The notes under the pieces: model-generated
Told to the model about the DNA's origin: nothing
Databases searched by the model: none
Seen by the model: the letters and a program-made list of their open reading frames with translations, nothing else
Program-made: the position numbers and the translations under genes
Assembly: GCA_964591455.1 (NCBI GenBank)
Contig: CAZQDZ010000020.1
Coordinates: forward strand, 12,967 to 76,966
DNA: 64,000 nucleotides
DNA from: RFSX01 sp964591455
GTDB lineage: Bacteria; Bacteroidota; Bacteroidia; Chitinophagales; Saprospiraceae
Direction of reading: 5' to 3'
In this document: positions 26,042-35,796 of the stretch, piece after piece
Position numbering within the stretch: position 1 is the stretch's first letter
How the letters are laid out: each line of letters starts with the position of its first letter

Positions 26042-27190
26042 TTATCTCACAATTATTAGTTTCTGATATAATTCTCTGTCAGCAGTCTGCGTAAGGATTA
26101 TATAATTCCCTTCATCTAATTGTGATACATCTAACTGAGATCCATTGGTCAAATTAGGCCACTGTCCTTCTATCTGACCTAATGTATTATATAGGGACAC
26201 GTCAAGAGATTGATTATAATTAGTAACATCGATAGTTATAAATTCAGAAGCCGGGTTAGGGAATACTTCTAAGCTAAGCTGATTTAAAAGCGTAGGGTCA
26301 TTGGTGCTGGAAGCATCTAGTTCTAAGCCTGTCCTTCCTGTAACCACCACCATATCATTTCCTAAAGTATCAGCAAATACATTTTCAGTAAATTCTATGA
26401 CTGAAGCCTTGTTGTCTGCATCCACAAATCTATATGTAGTTGCAATCTGTTCTCCTCCAAAGCCACCAGCCATGCCGAAAAAATCAGAAACATCAAACCA
26501 AATTAAAAATCCTATAACATTTACACCTACCTCAAGCAGAACATCTGTTGTATTTTCTTCTCTGACATGTAATACTTCTCTGGACTCATCCATTACATTG
26601 ACAGTGCCCCAGCCGATGACTTCTTCCTCTCTTGTAAGTTCAGTGGTCACTCTAATACTGTCTATAGAGCCTGGAAGTCCTCCCAGATCTAAGCTATCGA
26701 TTCCTGGAATCAAGGCGGCATCAAAAGTAAATATGAGGTCTACATCATCTGAATTAACCGTCCCAAATAATAATGGCGTCTCTCGGATAGTATAATCATT
26801 AGATAACTGTAAAGAAGCATCTATTTCAAAACCACCAAATCCTCCAGTATTTATACCATTCACTACTATTCTATTTGGTTCTCTTGAAGCTGCTGCATCA
26901 AATAGTCCTAAGGTTATGATCATATCAGAATCAGGAAAGGAATCTGCTAGGGTCGTGGTATTGATATCTGTATAAGCTTCTATCATCTGACCACCTAACT
27001 CAAAGTCATTGAACGTCCAAACAAAGTTTTCACCAGTTTCCCGGTAGGCCATTATAGTGTCCTCGGGTAAAATCAAGGTGGTGTAAACTAGTTCATCACC
27101 GACATCAGGTAAAGTATTAGACTCTACTGTAATCTGCCCAATGGCAATCAATGAACAAAACATGAAGATAAAAACCAGAGTAAGTCTCAT
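26042..27190 (-). CDS. T9SS-secreted protein with type A sorting domain
   Basis: A 382-residue secreted protein: signal peptide MRLTLVFIFMFCSLIAIGQ, a beta-rich body without known catalytic motifs, and a C-terminal Por secretion (type A) sorting domain starting at LEVFPNPASEFITI and including YNTLGQI and YIILTQTADRELYQKLIIVR. The sorting domain routes it through the type IX system for surface display or release. The body function is unknown. Stop lies 4 bases from the convergent flippase stop. Confidence 0.85.
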   Translation of the reverse strand: MRLTLVFIFMFCSLIAIGQITVESNTLPDVGDELVYTTLILPEDTIMAYRETGENFVWTFNDFELGGQMIEAYTDINTTTLADSFPDSDMIITLGLFDAAASREPNRIVVNGINTGGFGGFEIDASLQLSNDYTIRETPLLFGTVNSDDVDLIFTFDAALIPGIDSLDLGGLPGSIDSIRVTTELTREEEVIGWGTVNVMDESREVLHVREENTTDVLLEVGVNVIGFLIWFDVSDFFGMAGGFGGEQIATTYRFVDADNKASVIEFTENVFADTLGNDMVVVTGRTGLELDASSTNDPTLLNQLSLEVFPNPASEFITIDVTNYNQSLDVSLYNTLGQIEGQWPNLTNGSQLDVSQLDEGNYIILTQTADRELYQKLIIVR

Positions 27191-27302
27191 AATATTATAT
27201 GTTTGAGGAAGAGAAAGACAGGAATTGTTTACAAGTTACTAAAGCTTTCTAATTTAATATGAACAATACCTATCTGAATAATGATTAACATTGTAGAAGA
27301 CA

Positions 27303-28136
27303 ATGAAAGGCCATATTCAAGATATCCAGATACTAAGAATTAACAATAACAAGTCTGCTGAATCTATGCATGATCAGTTGGCAGTGGAAGCACCCTTACA
27401 AATAATACTTCATGCGCCATCTCATTCGCCACCTATAGAAAGAAAGAACATTTCTATTACCATGAGAACGCCTGGTCAGGATCGCGCACTTGCAGTCGGT
27501 TTTCTTTATGCAGAAGGAATAATTAATCTGGACACTATAGTCACTGCCACAGAAGAAGACGATAATCAGGTATTAGTACGGACGCTAGATCTTCTACCAT
27601 TAGATCTTTCTTTGCTTGACAGACATTTCTATGCTACCAGCAGTTGTGGTGTATGCGGAAAGACGAGCCTAGAAGCAGTGAGAGCTATTTCTATGCCCGA
27701 TTGGCCTGTGCCTAGTTTTTCTATAGCCCAATCTCTCATTCTTTCACTACCAGCTAGGATGAATGCATCTCAGTCGGCATTCAAAAATACTGGAGGAATG
27801 CATGCAGTCGCCCTTTTTGATTTGGATGGGAAGCTACTAGATATTGCTGAAGATGTAGGCAGGCATAATGCGATGGATAAACTAATTGGTACAGCCCTGA
27901 TTAATTCGAGGCCGAACCTTCCACTTAATAAGCATATTTTATTACTTAGTGGGAGGGCCAGCTTTGAGTTGATTCAGAAAGCAGTGATGGCAGGAATTAA
28001 AATAATAGCGGCAGTAGGTGCCCCTTCCTCACTAGCAGTGGAACTGGCAGAGGATCACGACATGACGCTGATAGGATTTCTAAAAGATGATAGATTCAAT
28101 GTATACTCAGGTAAAGAACGCCTTCGTCTCAATTAG
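27303..28136 (+). CDS. fdhD: Formate dehydrogenase accessory sulfurtransferase
   Basis: A 277-residue FdhD, which transfers sulfur from IscS to the molybdenum cofactor of formate dehydrogenase. The redox-active pair Cys115 and Cys118 is in TSSCGVCGKTS; other family motifs are FLYAEGII, GGMHAVALFD, DVGRHNAMDKLIG and LLSGRASFELIQKA. Length agrees with the family (about 270-280). The molybdoenzyme it most likely serves begins 19 bases downstream. Confidence 0.95.
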   Translation: MKGHIQDIQILRINNNKSAESMHDQLAVEAPLQIILHAPSHSPPIERKNISITMRTPGQDRALAVGFLYAEGIINLDTIVTATEEDDNQVLVRTLDLLPLDLSLLDRHFYATSSCGVCGKTSLEAVRAISMPDWPVPSFSIAQSLILSLPARMNASQSAFKNTGGMHAVALFDLDGKLLDIAEDVGRHNAMDKLIGTALINSRPNLPLNKHILLLSGRASFELIQKAVMAGIKIIAAVGAPSSLAVELAEDHDMTLIGFLKDDRFNVYSGKERLRLN

Positions 28137-28155
28137 TCTAATTGTAATGTGAGAA

Positions 28156-30453
28156 ATGAAAGAAAAATCAAAAGCTGAAACCTCTGAGAAGTTTACTGGA
28201 CTGAAACTAAAAGCGCCAAAAGATTCAGCAGCAGGCCTGCCAGCTGTTATATCTTCTATAAAACATATTCTTTCAGAGACCCCAATTTCTAAAGGCGTAA
28301 AAGTGCTGAATCAACTTAATCAAATGGATGGTATTGACTGTCCTGGTTGTGCATGGCCGGATCCCGATGACGAAAGAAGTGGACTAGGCGAATATTGTGA
28401 AAATGGAGCAAAAGCCATCGCTGAAGAGGTGGCAAAAAAATCGGTTGGTGCTTCATTTTTTAGCCAGCATTCTGTAGACTATTTGGCAGCGATGTCTGAC
28501 TACGAATTAGGAAAACAAGGCCGATTAACAGAACCCATGTACCTTCCCAAAGGTGCAACACACTACCAACCCATATCATGGGAAGATGCATTCTCACTTA
28601 TAGGTAAAAATCTCAAAGCTCTTGACTCACCTAATGAAGCCATATTTTATACATCTGGCAGGACTAGTAATGAAGCAGCTTTCCTCTATCAATTATTTGT
28701 AAGAGAATTCGGGACTAATAATTTGCCGGACTGCTCCAATATGTGCCACGAAAGTAGTGGGGTAGCATTAGGAGAGACATTAGGAATAGGTAAGGGGTCA
28801 GTTAAATTGGAAGACTTTTATTCCGCAGAAGTGATTATGATTTTGGGCCAGAATCCAGGGACTAATCATCCTAGGATGCTTTCTGCATTAGAAAGGGCAA
28901 AGAAAAATGGTGCAAGTATTATTGCCATAAATCCTCTGAAGGAAGCCGGCCTTATCAGTTTCAAGCATCCGCAAAAAATCAAAGGAATACTAGATAGTGG
29001 AAGTCAACTGACTGACCATTATCTGCAAGTTAGAGTAAATGCCGATTTGCCTTTACTCCAATCATTCAATGCCTTGTTACTTCAGATGCATCAGAAAAGG
29101 GGAGGTGTGTTAGATGAAAAATTTATTGTTGATAAGACAACTGGATATGAAGATTACGCCAAGCACTTAGAGAAGCTCGACATAGATAATCTAATAGCCT
29201 GTACAGGAATATCCAGAGATCAGATAGAGCTGGTGGCAGACTTGTTATCTAGAAAATCCAAGATTATTATCTGCTGGGCAATGGGCTTAACTCAGCACAA
29301 GAATGCAGTAGCAACTATAAAAGAGGTAGTCAATCTACTACTGCTCAAAGGAAGTATAGGTAAACCAGGAGCAGGTACTTGTCCAGTTCGCGGACACAGT
29401 AACGTGCAAGGAGATAGGACGATGGGCATCCATGAGAAACCACCCCAAAGATTGCTGGATGCCCTAGAAAAAGTTTTCGGGTTCAATCCTCCTCGGGAGC
29501 ATGGCTATGATGTAGTGCATGCCATTAAAGCGATGCATAGTGGGAAAGGAAAAGTATTTTTTGGAATGGGAGGTAATTTTATATCAGCAACGCCAGATAC
29601 ACTTTATACTGCAGAGGCACTCAGTCGGTGTAATTTGACTGTGCAAGTTTCTACCAAGCTCAATCGCTCTCATCTTGTGCATGGTGAGGAAGCTTTGATT
29701 CTGCCTTGTCTCGGGAGAACTGATAGAGATATGATAGGTGATGAAGTACAAATTATCAGTGTAGAAAATTCTATGGGAATAGTGCATAGTTCTAAAGGGA
29801 GTCTAACACCAGCCTCTGAACGCTTACTGAGTGAACCTGAAATAGTTTGTCGCTTAGCGAAGGCGAGTTTGCAAGAATCAGTAGTAGACTGGTGTAATTA
29901 TTCTCAGTCCTACGACAAAATAAGAGATGATATAGAAAAAACGATTCCTGGCTTCCAAGATTATAATAAGAGAGTCAGAAAACCGGGTGGTTTTTATCTA
30001 CCTAATGTAGCCAGAGAACAATCTTTTCATCCCACTTCAGGTAGAGCTGTCTTTACAGTCTCAGATTATAATCACCTCTCACTTAAGGAAGAAGAGTACC
30101 TAATGACAACTATCAGAAGTCACGACCAGTTCAATACAACGATCTATGGATTAGATGATAGGTATAGAGGGATATATAATGAAAGAAGAGTTGTGATGAT
30201 GAACCGAAAAGATATGAATGACATAGGATTTGCGGAGAAAGATATTGTGGATTTATTCAATTATGATGAAGGTATAGAACGCCGTGCTCCAAAATTCCTA
30301 GTGGTTCCTTATGACATTCCCAGAGGATGTGTAGCTACCTATTTTCCAGAAGCAAATGTCCTTGTTCCTATTAATAGTACGGCAGACAAAAGCAACACCC
30401 CGAACTCTAAGTCTGTTATTATCCGTATCAGAAAGGCGTCAGAAATCAATTAG
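28156..30453 (+). CDS. FdhF/YdeP family molybdopterin oxidoreductase
   Basis: A 765-residue Mo-bis-MGD enzyme of the YdeP/FdhF-like family (alpha subunit only). The N-terminal cluster region contains DCPGCAWPDPDD (Cys62, Cys65) and GEYCENGAK (Cys81), and the Mo-site residue is likely Cys197 in CSNMCHESSG; no in-frame TGA is present, so it is not a selenoprotein. Further motifs: GQNPGTNHPRM, NVQGDRTMG, and the C-terminal molybdopterin-binding LMTTIRSHDQFNTTIYG. Substrate unproven: formate is possible given fdhD, but YdeP itself is linked to acid resistance. Confidence 0.88.
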   Translation: MKEKSKAETSEKFTGLKLKAPKDSAAGLPAVISSIKHILSETPISKGVKVLNQLNQMDGIDCPGCAWPDPDDERSGLGEYCENGAKAIAEEVAKKSVGASFFSQHSVDYLAAMSDYELGKQGRLTEPMYLPKGATHYQPISWEDAFSLIGKNLKALDSPNEAIFYTSGRTSNEAAFLYQLFVREFGTNNLPDCSNMCHESSGVALGETLGIGKGSVKLEDFYSAEVIMILGQNPGTNHPRMLSALERAKKNGASIIAINPLKEAGLISFKHPQKIKGILDSGSQLTDHYLQVRVNADLPLLQSFNALLLQMHQKRGGVLDEKFIVDKTTGYEDYAKHLEKLDIDNLIACTGISRDQIELVADLLSRKSKIIICWAMGLTQHKNAVATIKEVVNLLLLKGSIGKPGAGTCPVRGHSNVQGDRTMGIHEKPPQRLLDALEKVFGFNPPREHGYDVVHAIKAMHSGKGKVFFGMGGNFISATPDTLYTAEALSRCNLTVQVSTKLNRSHLVHGEEALILPCLGRTDRDMIGDEVQIISVENSMGIVHSSKGSLTPASERLLSEPEIVCRLAKASLQESVVDWCNYSQSYDKIRDDIEKTIPGFQDYNKRVRKPGGFYLPNVAREQSFHPTSGRAVFTVSDYNHLSLKEEEYLMTTIRSHDQFNTTIYGLDDRYRGIYNERRVVMMNRKDMNDIGFAEKDIVDLFNYDEGIERRAPKFLVVPYDIPRGCVATYFPEANVLVPINSTADKSNTPNSKSVIIRIRKASEIN

Positions 30454-30549
30454 GACCTTAGTTTTAATGACGTCTAAGTTGCAAAAGCAATACGCTATCT
30501 AATCATTGGTATAGAATTCGAAATAGGATGCCATGTTAACTTAAGTCGT

Positions 30550-31020
30550 ATGATTAGAATATTATTTTTAGTATTGATGATTTCCCTCGTTAGTTGTGTT
30601 GAAGTAGATGAGACACCAGAGATGGTTGTTTATACACCATTAGAATTAATAGAAAATCCTCTGCTAGGTAAATGGTTTTCCGTTACGCGAGAATTAGATG
30701 GGTGTATTGATTCATCCATGAACATCACTGAAATATTTCATCCTATAGAATGTACCACTAATGATAATACTGAATGTAAATATCAGGAAATTGAATTTAG
30801 GCAGGGAGTAATGAGAATGAGGAATAGAGTTAAATTCGAAGGAAATGTTTTGGATGATTATGACGAGATAGAATATGAAATTTATGAAGATGTCATCAGA
30901 CTGTGTTTTGGACGATTATGTGAAAGTTACAGCTATACCTTGGAGAATAACCTCTTAAGAATCAGCATCGAGAACGATCAGTTTGGTTGTTCAGACACTT
31001 GGGTGCTGAGACATATATAG
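30550..31020 (+). CDS. Small lipoprotein, lipocalin-like
   Basis: A 156-residue predicted lipoprotein (MIRILFLVLMISLVSC, Cys16). NPLLGKWFSVTRELDGC and the final FGCSDTWVLRHI fit the short lipocalin-like domains abundant in Bacteroidota lipoproteins (GxW near the start, strand ladder, conserved cysteines). No ligand or partner can be named. Followed by a strong terminator at 31056. Confidence 0.65.
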   Translation: MIRILFLVLMISLVSCVEVDETPEMVVYTPLELIENPLLGKWFSVTRELDGCIDSSMNITEIFHPIECTTNDNTECKYQEIEFRQGVMRMRNRVKFEGNVLDDYDEIEYEIYEDVIRLCFGRLCESYSYTLENNLLRISIENDQFGCSDTWVLRHI

Positions 31021-31055
31021 ATATAAAGAGAAACTAAATCCTATTATAACATTGT

Positions 31056-31090
31056 AAAAGCACTGCTCGACTTAGAGCGGTGCTTTTCTA
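31056..31090 (+). terminator. Rho-independent terminator
   Basis: AAAAGCACTGCTC pairs with GAGCGGTGCTTTT (13 positions, one G-T pair) with a 6-base loop, ending in a T run. Closes the lipoprotein gene. Confidence 0.85.
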
Positions 31091-31161
31091 TTATATGCGC
31101 ATTAGATTAATTTTCATAAAATAGCAATAAACCAGAACACTTTTGGTGATTGACCATTGTT

Positions 31162-31794
31162 ATGTATATAAGTACTTTTGATGTTATGAATGAAGAGATG
31201 GCTTCAATATTGGTAAAGGAAGCAGAGGCAATGATACCTACGGATTGGGGAAAATTTAGAATGATAGCCTTCAAATCAGATGTCTCTGATTATGATCCGG
31301 ATTTAGCGATGGTGCATCCAGAGATGGATATTACAAAACCAGTAGATGTCCGTATCCATTCAGAATGTATAACAGGAGATTTGTTTCACTCTCAAAGATG
31401 TGATTGTGGACCTCAATTACATGCGGCTATGAAGCACACATCTGAGCAAAAGGGATTAGTAATATATCTCAGACAAGAAGGGAGAGGAATTGGTATTATA
31501 AATAAGTTGAAAGCTTATAACAAGCAAGATGAAGGGTTAGATACCATAGAAGCCAATGAGGTTTTGGGTCTGGCAGTAGATTCAAGAACTTATGAAAAGG
31601 TGATCCAAATTCTATTGTCCTTAGGTGTTTTGCAGATTAGATTACTAACCAACAACCCTGAAAAAATAGCTGCCTTTGATGGTAGCCCAATCAAGTTAAT
31701 AGAACGAATTCCTTTAGAGATTCCTCCGCACGACGGCAATTCTAAATACCTGAGGACCAAGAAACAATCCATGGGACATCTTCTCAAACTTTAG
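31162..31794 (+). CDS. ribA: GTP cyclohydrolase II
   Basis: RibA, first step of riboflavin synthesis from GTP. The zinc-binding cysteines lie in GDLFHSQRCDCGPQL, the catalytic region is LRQEGRGIGIINKLKAYNKQD, and the C-terminal LLTNNPEKI is typical. Stand-alone form with no RibB domain. Start ambiguous: ATG at 31162 gives 210 residues, while the ATG at 31186 (MNEEMASILVKEAEAMIPTDWG) is closer to E. coli RibA; a TTG at 31150 is least likely. Confidence 0.92.
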   Translation: MYISTFDVMNEEMASILVKEAEAMIPTDWGKFRMIAFKSDVSDYDPDLAMVHPEMDITKPVDVRIHSECITGDLFHSQRCDCGPQLHAAMKHTSEQKGLVIYLRQEGRGIGIINKLKAYNKQDEGLDTIEANEVLGLAVDSRTYEKVIQILLSLGVLQIRLLTNNPEKIAAFDGSPIKLIERIPLEIPPHDGNSKYLRTKKQSMGHLLKL

Positions 31795-31836
31795 CCAAAC
31801 TAGAATAGTTAGAAGGCATTGCCTTACATTTATCCT

Positions 31837-32715
31837 ATGTTGTCTATCCTCATACCCATCTACAACTATAATGCATCATCACTGATTCTTGATTTAATAG
31901 AACAAGCAAAGGGACTGGAGATTCCAACAGAGATTATTTGCTATGATGACAACTCTGAGCCTAATCTTGCACTGGCTAATAAATGGTTAGAAGAAGCAGA
32001 TGAAGTGAGTTATAAAGTTTTGCCAGTTAATGTTGGACGTTCTGCTATAAGAAACCAATTGGCTAAAGCGGCAACCTTCCCTTACCTACTTTACCTTGAT
32101 TGTGATTCAGGTATATTATCAGAAACTTTTCTGAGCCAATACCTTTCTCACCTACATGAAAATAAGATAATCTGTGGCGGGCGCAACTATAGTTCATCGC
32201 CACCCCATGAGTCTAAGTTAAGATTACATTGGTTATATGGAACAAACAAGGAGTCTAGGCCTATTCAAACAAGACAGGCACATCCTTTCAGATACTTCCA
32301 CACTAATAATTTTATAATTCCGAAGTGTGCATTCGAAAAAATTTCTTTCGATGAGACGATTCAGTCGTATGGATATGAAGATTTATTGTTTGCTGAAATA
32401 GCTAACGGTATAGGTCTGTCTGTAATGCATATAGATAATCCAGTAATGCATATGGAATTACAGCATGCAGATAATTTTTTGTCTAAAACAGCTATTGCTG
32501 TTAGTAATTTAATCCAACTAAATAAGCAAGGATATAATCTGAATTCTAAATTGGAGAACACCGCACGTTGGATTAAACGCCTAGGTCTAAGTGGCTTATA
32601 TAAATGGTATTACAGACAAAACGCCAAAGCCATTGAATCCAATTTGAAATCAGAGAATCCTTCTCTGACCAAACTTGATTTTTTCAAGCTCTACAAGTAT
32701 CTAGAAAACCAATAA
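31837..32715 (+). CDS. Family 2 glycosyltransferase
   Basis: A 292-residue GT-A glycosyltransferase. The N-terminus MLSILIPIYNYNASSLILDL is a GT2 start, followed by ICYDDNS, NVGRSAIRNQLA and the DxD-like LYLDCDSG. Later HTNNFIIPK and YGYEDLLFAEIA match the acceptor and ED motif region. Donor and acceptor unknown. The ATG at 31837 is preferred to a TTG at 31819, since the fold starts directly with the first strand. Confidence 0.85.
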   Translation: MLSILIPIYNYNASSLILDLIEQAKGLEIPTEIICYDDNSEPNLALANKWLEEADEVSYKVLPVNVGRSAIRNQLAKAATFPYLLYLDCDSGILSETFLSQYLSHLHENKIICGGRNYSSSPPHESKLRLHWLYGTNKESRPIQTRQAHPFRYFHTNNFIIPKCAFEKISFDETIQSYGYEDLLFAEIANGIGLSVMHIDNPVMHMELQHADNFLSKTAIAVSNLIQLNKQGYNLNSKLENTARWIKRLGLSGLYKWYYRQNAKAIESNLKSENPSLTKLDFFKLYKYLENQ

Positions 32716-32728
32716 AACGTCAAGAAGT

Positions 32729-33769
32729 CTATTTCACCTTCACAGTCCATTTTTGTGTGTCCTCATATCTGCCGCTTCTGATTCCATTGATACGATCCTT
32801 TAGCATAGGAGATACTTTGTATGTAGATAAGTCAAAGTGATGCTTAGATCCTTCATACCCTATCGTCTCAACGTTAGCTACTACTGCTGCCGTCCCACTT
32901 CCGAAAACTTCTGTCAGGCTTCCGTCTTGTGCCCCGGAAAGCACTTCATCTATAGATATCTTTCTCGCTTCAACCTCATAACCCTCAGCTTTCAATATTT
33001 CTATCAAGGTGCTTCTTGTTATACCTTTTAGAATAGCACCATCAGTACTAGGAGTCACCACTTTATTACCAAAGATGAAGAAAATATTCATCGTACCTAC
33101 CTCCTGTATATACTTGAATTCTTTAGCGTCTAACCACATAATCTGATCATACCCCTCTTCCTTGGCTTTCTTAGTAGGGAGTAATGATCCAGCGTAGTTA
33201 CCCGCTGCTTTGGCTTCGCCAGTACCACCTATAGCGGCTCTTATAAATTCAGTGTCCGCTTTCAATTTAAGCGGCTTGCTGTAGTAAGGACCTACTGGAC
33301 AGCAGAATATTGTAAATCTATATGTTTGAGAAATTTGAACCCCTATGAATTCATCCATGGCTATCATGTATGGCCGTATATATAAGGCACTACCCTCCTT
33401 ATTAGGAATCCAGTCTTTTTCTAACTTAACTAATTCATATAGGCCTTCCATAAATGCGTCCTTGGGAAAAGCTGGCATAGCCATTCTTTCGGCAGATAAA
33501 TTTATCCGATCACTGTGCAATTCAGGTCTGAAAAGCATTGGCGTACCATCAATGTGTTTGGTAGCTTTCATGCCTTCGAAAATAGCTTGACCATAATGCC
33601 ATGCGATATTAGCTGGATGTATGCTAAAGTTGGCGAATGGCTCTATTCGCATATCATGCCATTTTCCATCCTTATAATCTGAGATAAATATGTGGTCTGT
33701 AAAGACCTTACCAAATGAGAGATTGTCAAAGTCTACAGAATTGATTTTTGATTCTGCAACCTTCTTCAT
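32729..33769 (-). CDS. ilvE: Branched-chain amino acid aminotransferase
   Basis: A 346-residue class IV PLP aminotransferase that interconverts Leu/Ile/Val and their keto acids. Family motifs: WHYGQAIFEGMKA, the PLP lysine in GEAKAAGNYAGSLLPTK, MWLDAKEFKYIQEVGTMNIFF, and LKGITRSTLIEI with the downstream SLTEVFGSGTAA loop. The ATG at 33769 (MKKVAESKIN) is preferred over one 21 bases upstream. Length matches BCAT type II. Monocistronic, leftward. Confidence 0.93.
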   Translation of the reverse strand: MKKVAESKINSVDFDNLSFGKVFTDHIFISDYKDGKWHDMRIEPFANFSIHPANIAWHYGQAIFEGMKATKHIDGTPMLFRPELHSDRINLSAERMAMPAFPKDAFMEGLYELVKLEKDWIPNKEGSALYIRPYMIAMDEFIGVQISQTYRFTIFCCPVGPYYSKPLKLKADTEFIRAAIGGTGEAKAAGNYAGSLLPTKKAKEEGYDQIMWLDAKEFKYIQEVGTMNIFFIFGNKVVTPSTDGAILKGITRSTLIEILKAEGYEVEARKISIDEVLSGAQDGSLTEVFGSGTAAVVANVETIGYEGSKHHFDLSTYKVSPMLKDRINGIRSGRYEDTQKWTVKVK

Positions 33770-33978
33770 TTTTAATGACGTTGTCAGCATGCTTTTGAGT
33801 TTGACTTAACAGTTCAGTGGCTTGGTACCACAATTACTGAAGATAAAACAACAGGAAAATACCTATGTTTAAAATCACAACAAAAGTACATGATATTTAT
33901 AATATTCTTTCTTTAGTTGTAATTTAGATATTAATAAAAATTATATTTCGAAATCGCTAATTATAAGTTCTATTTATT

Positions 33979-34407
33979 TTGGAAACACCCAATTTTGATA
34001 TAGATCTATTTAATATCCCAAAGGACAATTTGGGCTTTGAATCAGAGAGAAGTCTTTCAGAATACATCATAATTCTATATAAGGATGATTATGACATGCA
34101 TCAGGACTTAGTGCAGAAGATATTTTCTGCTGTGAATTTGGATTTGAATAAGTATTCTGGCTTGGTTATTTTAGAAAGAGGGGAGGAGATAAATGTTTCC
34201 AGGCACACCTCTAATAATACTAAGTTTGTAATTGCTTTCGGTATAGCGCCTATCAAGTTGGGACTTAATGGACGCTTCACTGGATATACTATTTATCCTA
34301 CTGAATCTTTTTCGCTTTTACTTTCCCATTCCTTAGCACAACTCTCAGAGAACAAAGAGAAAAAGAAGGCCTTGTGGGGTAGTCTACGGCAAGCATTTGG
34401 CACTTAA
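33979..34407 (+). CDS. Conserved-looking small protein, possible HolD-like
   Basis: A 142-residue soluble protein starting at a TTG (LETPNFDIDLFNIPKDN). I do not recognise it with certainty. The central part VILERGEEINVSRHTSNNTKFVIAFGIAP has alternating beta strands, and the C-terminus SHSLAQLSENKEKKKALWGSLRQAF resembles the KxxLWxxLK ending of small replication proteins annotated as polymerase III psi-like in Bacteroidota. Its stop is 10 bases before rdgB, so they are probably co-transcribed. Treat the psi idea as a guess. Confidence 0.55.
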   Translation: METPNFDIDLFNIPKDNLGFESERSLSEYIIILYKDDYDMHQDLVQKIFSAVNLDLNKYSGLVILERGEEINVSRHTSNNTKFVIAFGIAPIKLGLNGRFTGYTIYPTESFSLLLSHSLAQLSENKEKKKALWGSLRQAFGT

Positions 34408-34417
34408 TAATTGTGAT

Positions 34418-35011
34418 ATGACGATACAGCCATCACTCATATTCGCTACGCATAATGCGCATAAGCTGGAAGAAGTATCCACCATATTATCTTATACTGG
34501 GACCAATTTGTTAGGTCTTGGGGATATAAATTATAATGAGGAGATAGAAGAAACAGGTGGTACCCTTAGAGCCAATGCAAGTATCAAATCTCAGACGATA
34601 CATAAGGCTACAGGCCAATCGGTATTTTCGGATGATTCTGGATTAGAAGTGATGTCCCTGGGAATGGATCCTGGTGTACACACCGCTCGCTATGCAGGCG
34701 CTGCTAGGGATAATCAGGCAAATATGGAAAAACTGCTTTCTGAGTTGTCATCGCATTCAGATAGGACAGCAAGATTCAGAACGGTGGTTTCATTGATATG
34801 GCATGGAGAGGAGTATTTCTTTGAAGGTATAGTCAATGGTCGCATAGCTCATCAGCAAGCAGGTGAGAAGGGCTTTGGTTATGATCCCATCTTTATTCCT
34901 TATGGCTATGATCGGAGCTTTGCACAACTTCCAAGTGAAGTGAAGAATGGCATGAGTCACAGATATCGAGCTATATGCCAAATGCAAAGATTTTTACTTG
35001 CTAATCTGTAA
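34418..35011 (+). CDS. rdgB: Non-canonical purine NTP pyrophosphatase, RdgB/HAM1
   Basis: A 197-residue ITP/XTP pyrophosphatase that removes deaminated purine nucleotides from the pool. Motifs: LIFATHNAHKLEEV, the catalytic VFSDDSGLEVMSLGMDPGVHTARYAG, GFGYDPIFIP and the terminal SHRYRA. The ATG at 34418 is used because the TTG at 34397 lies inside the previous gene. Length and start match RdgB. Confidence 0.95.
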   Translation: MTIQPSLIFATHNAHKLEEVSTILSYTGTNLLGLGDINYNEEIEETGGTLRANASIKSQTIHKATGQSVFSDDSGLEVMSLGMDPGVHTARYAGAARDNQANMEKLLSELSSHSDRTARFRTVVSLIWHGEEYFFEGIVNGRIAHQQAGEKGFGYDPIFIPYGYDRSFAQLPSEVKNGMSHRYRAICQMQRFLLANL

Positions 35012-35044
35012 TCTTAAGACACGAGTAGGGTAGGAAATATAAAA

Positions 35045-35072
35045 CAGGCAATCCGTGGTCGAGAATTGCCTG
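35045..35072 (-). terminator. Weak terminator-like hairpin
   Basis: CAGGCAAT/ATTGCCTG, 8-bp perfect stem with a 12-base loop; on the minus strand it is followed by TTTTATATT. It would end the leftward gene at 35150. Confidence 0.5.
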
Positions 35073-35149
35073 ATTGGTCTAAAGTAATTTTATGAGAAAC
35101 TAAACTCGCTTAACTTTTTATAGTCACCTTAAGCAAGATTATCTTTTAT

Positions 35150-35539
35150 TTAATAGACGGTCAATTTGGAAGAGTACATTTTCCTGTCTCCTTCTATATC
35201 GAAGACAAATTTGTAGTCGCCAGACTCAAACAAGCTTTTACCTATACTCACTCTATCAGATCCGATAGGAAGAAGATATATCATATCTCCTAGTCCACTG
35301 TAGATTCTAATCTGGTTTGTCTGTTCACGAGTCAAGAATTGTATTTCTTCTAATGACTCTTCATATTCTGCTTTGAGAAAGAATTTGAAATCTTCATCAC
35401 TATCTACATTAATCTTTAGAGTGGAGGTGTCTACTATAGTAAAATTCTCTCCTAGTTCAGAACCTGTTGGTACTGTGTAAGAAAATCCAGCTAACAACAA
35501 AGTAATGCACACTGCCCATATACTTATTGTTTTTCCCAT
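35150..35539 (-). CDS. Secreted protein of unknown function
   Basis: A 129-residue protein with an N-terminal hydrophobic export segment (about residues 5-22) and a beta-rich mature part: LKINVDSDEDFKFFLKAEY, NQIRIYSGLGDMIYLLPIG and a final YKFVFDIEGDRKMYSSKLTVY. It resembles small T9SS-type C-terminal modules in strand spacing but has no sorting motif. Unknown, monocistronic. Confidence 0.6.
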   Translation of the reverse strand: MGKTISIWAVCITLLLAGFSYTVPTGSELGENFTIVDTSTLKINVDSDEDFKFFLKAEYEESLEEIQFLTREQTNQIRIYSGLGDMIYLLPIGSDRVSIGKSLFESGDYKFVFDIEGDRKMYSSKLTVY

Positions 35540-35723
35540 TTTAAACGATTTTTCTTAATAATTACATATTACAGTTTTCGTTAATGCAAATATTAAGCCA
35601 TGAAAGGTATAAATCAAAGAAAGTTGTAATGTTTATAAGGATAAAAATATATAAGTGACTGATATAGAGGATATTATCCATTAATATAATGGCAAAGTTG
35701 TTTTATATAGGTGTGCATAAGAA

Positions 35724-35753
35724 AAGGTGCTGATAATACATTATCAGCACCTT
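35724..35753 (-). terminator. Rho-independent terminator of the DUF1573 gene
   Basis: Perfect 13-bp stem AAGGTGCTGATAA/TTATCAGCACCTT with a 4-base loop, then TTTT on the minus strand, 43 bases after the stop. Confidence 0.85.
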
Positions 35754-35796
35754 CATTACTTTAGACGTATCTAAAGCGCTTTTCTAACAGCCAATC

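Noticed and set aside
26301..26795. 164-residue plus-strand frame
   Set aside because: Lies inside the T9SS cargo gene on the other strand; low-complexity Ser/Thr/Val composition of a shadow frame.
28156..30453. Selenocysteine-containing formate dehydrogenase
   Set aside because: No in-frame TGA; the expected position has a cysteine (Cys197).
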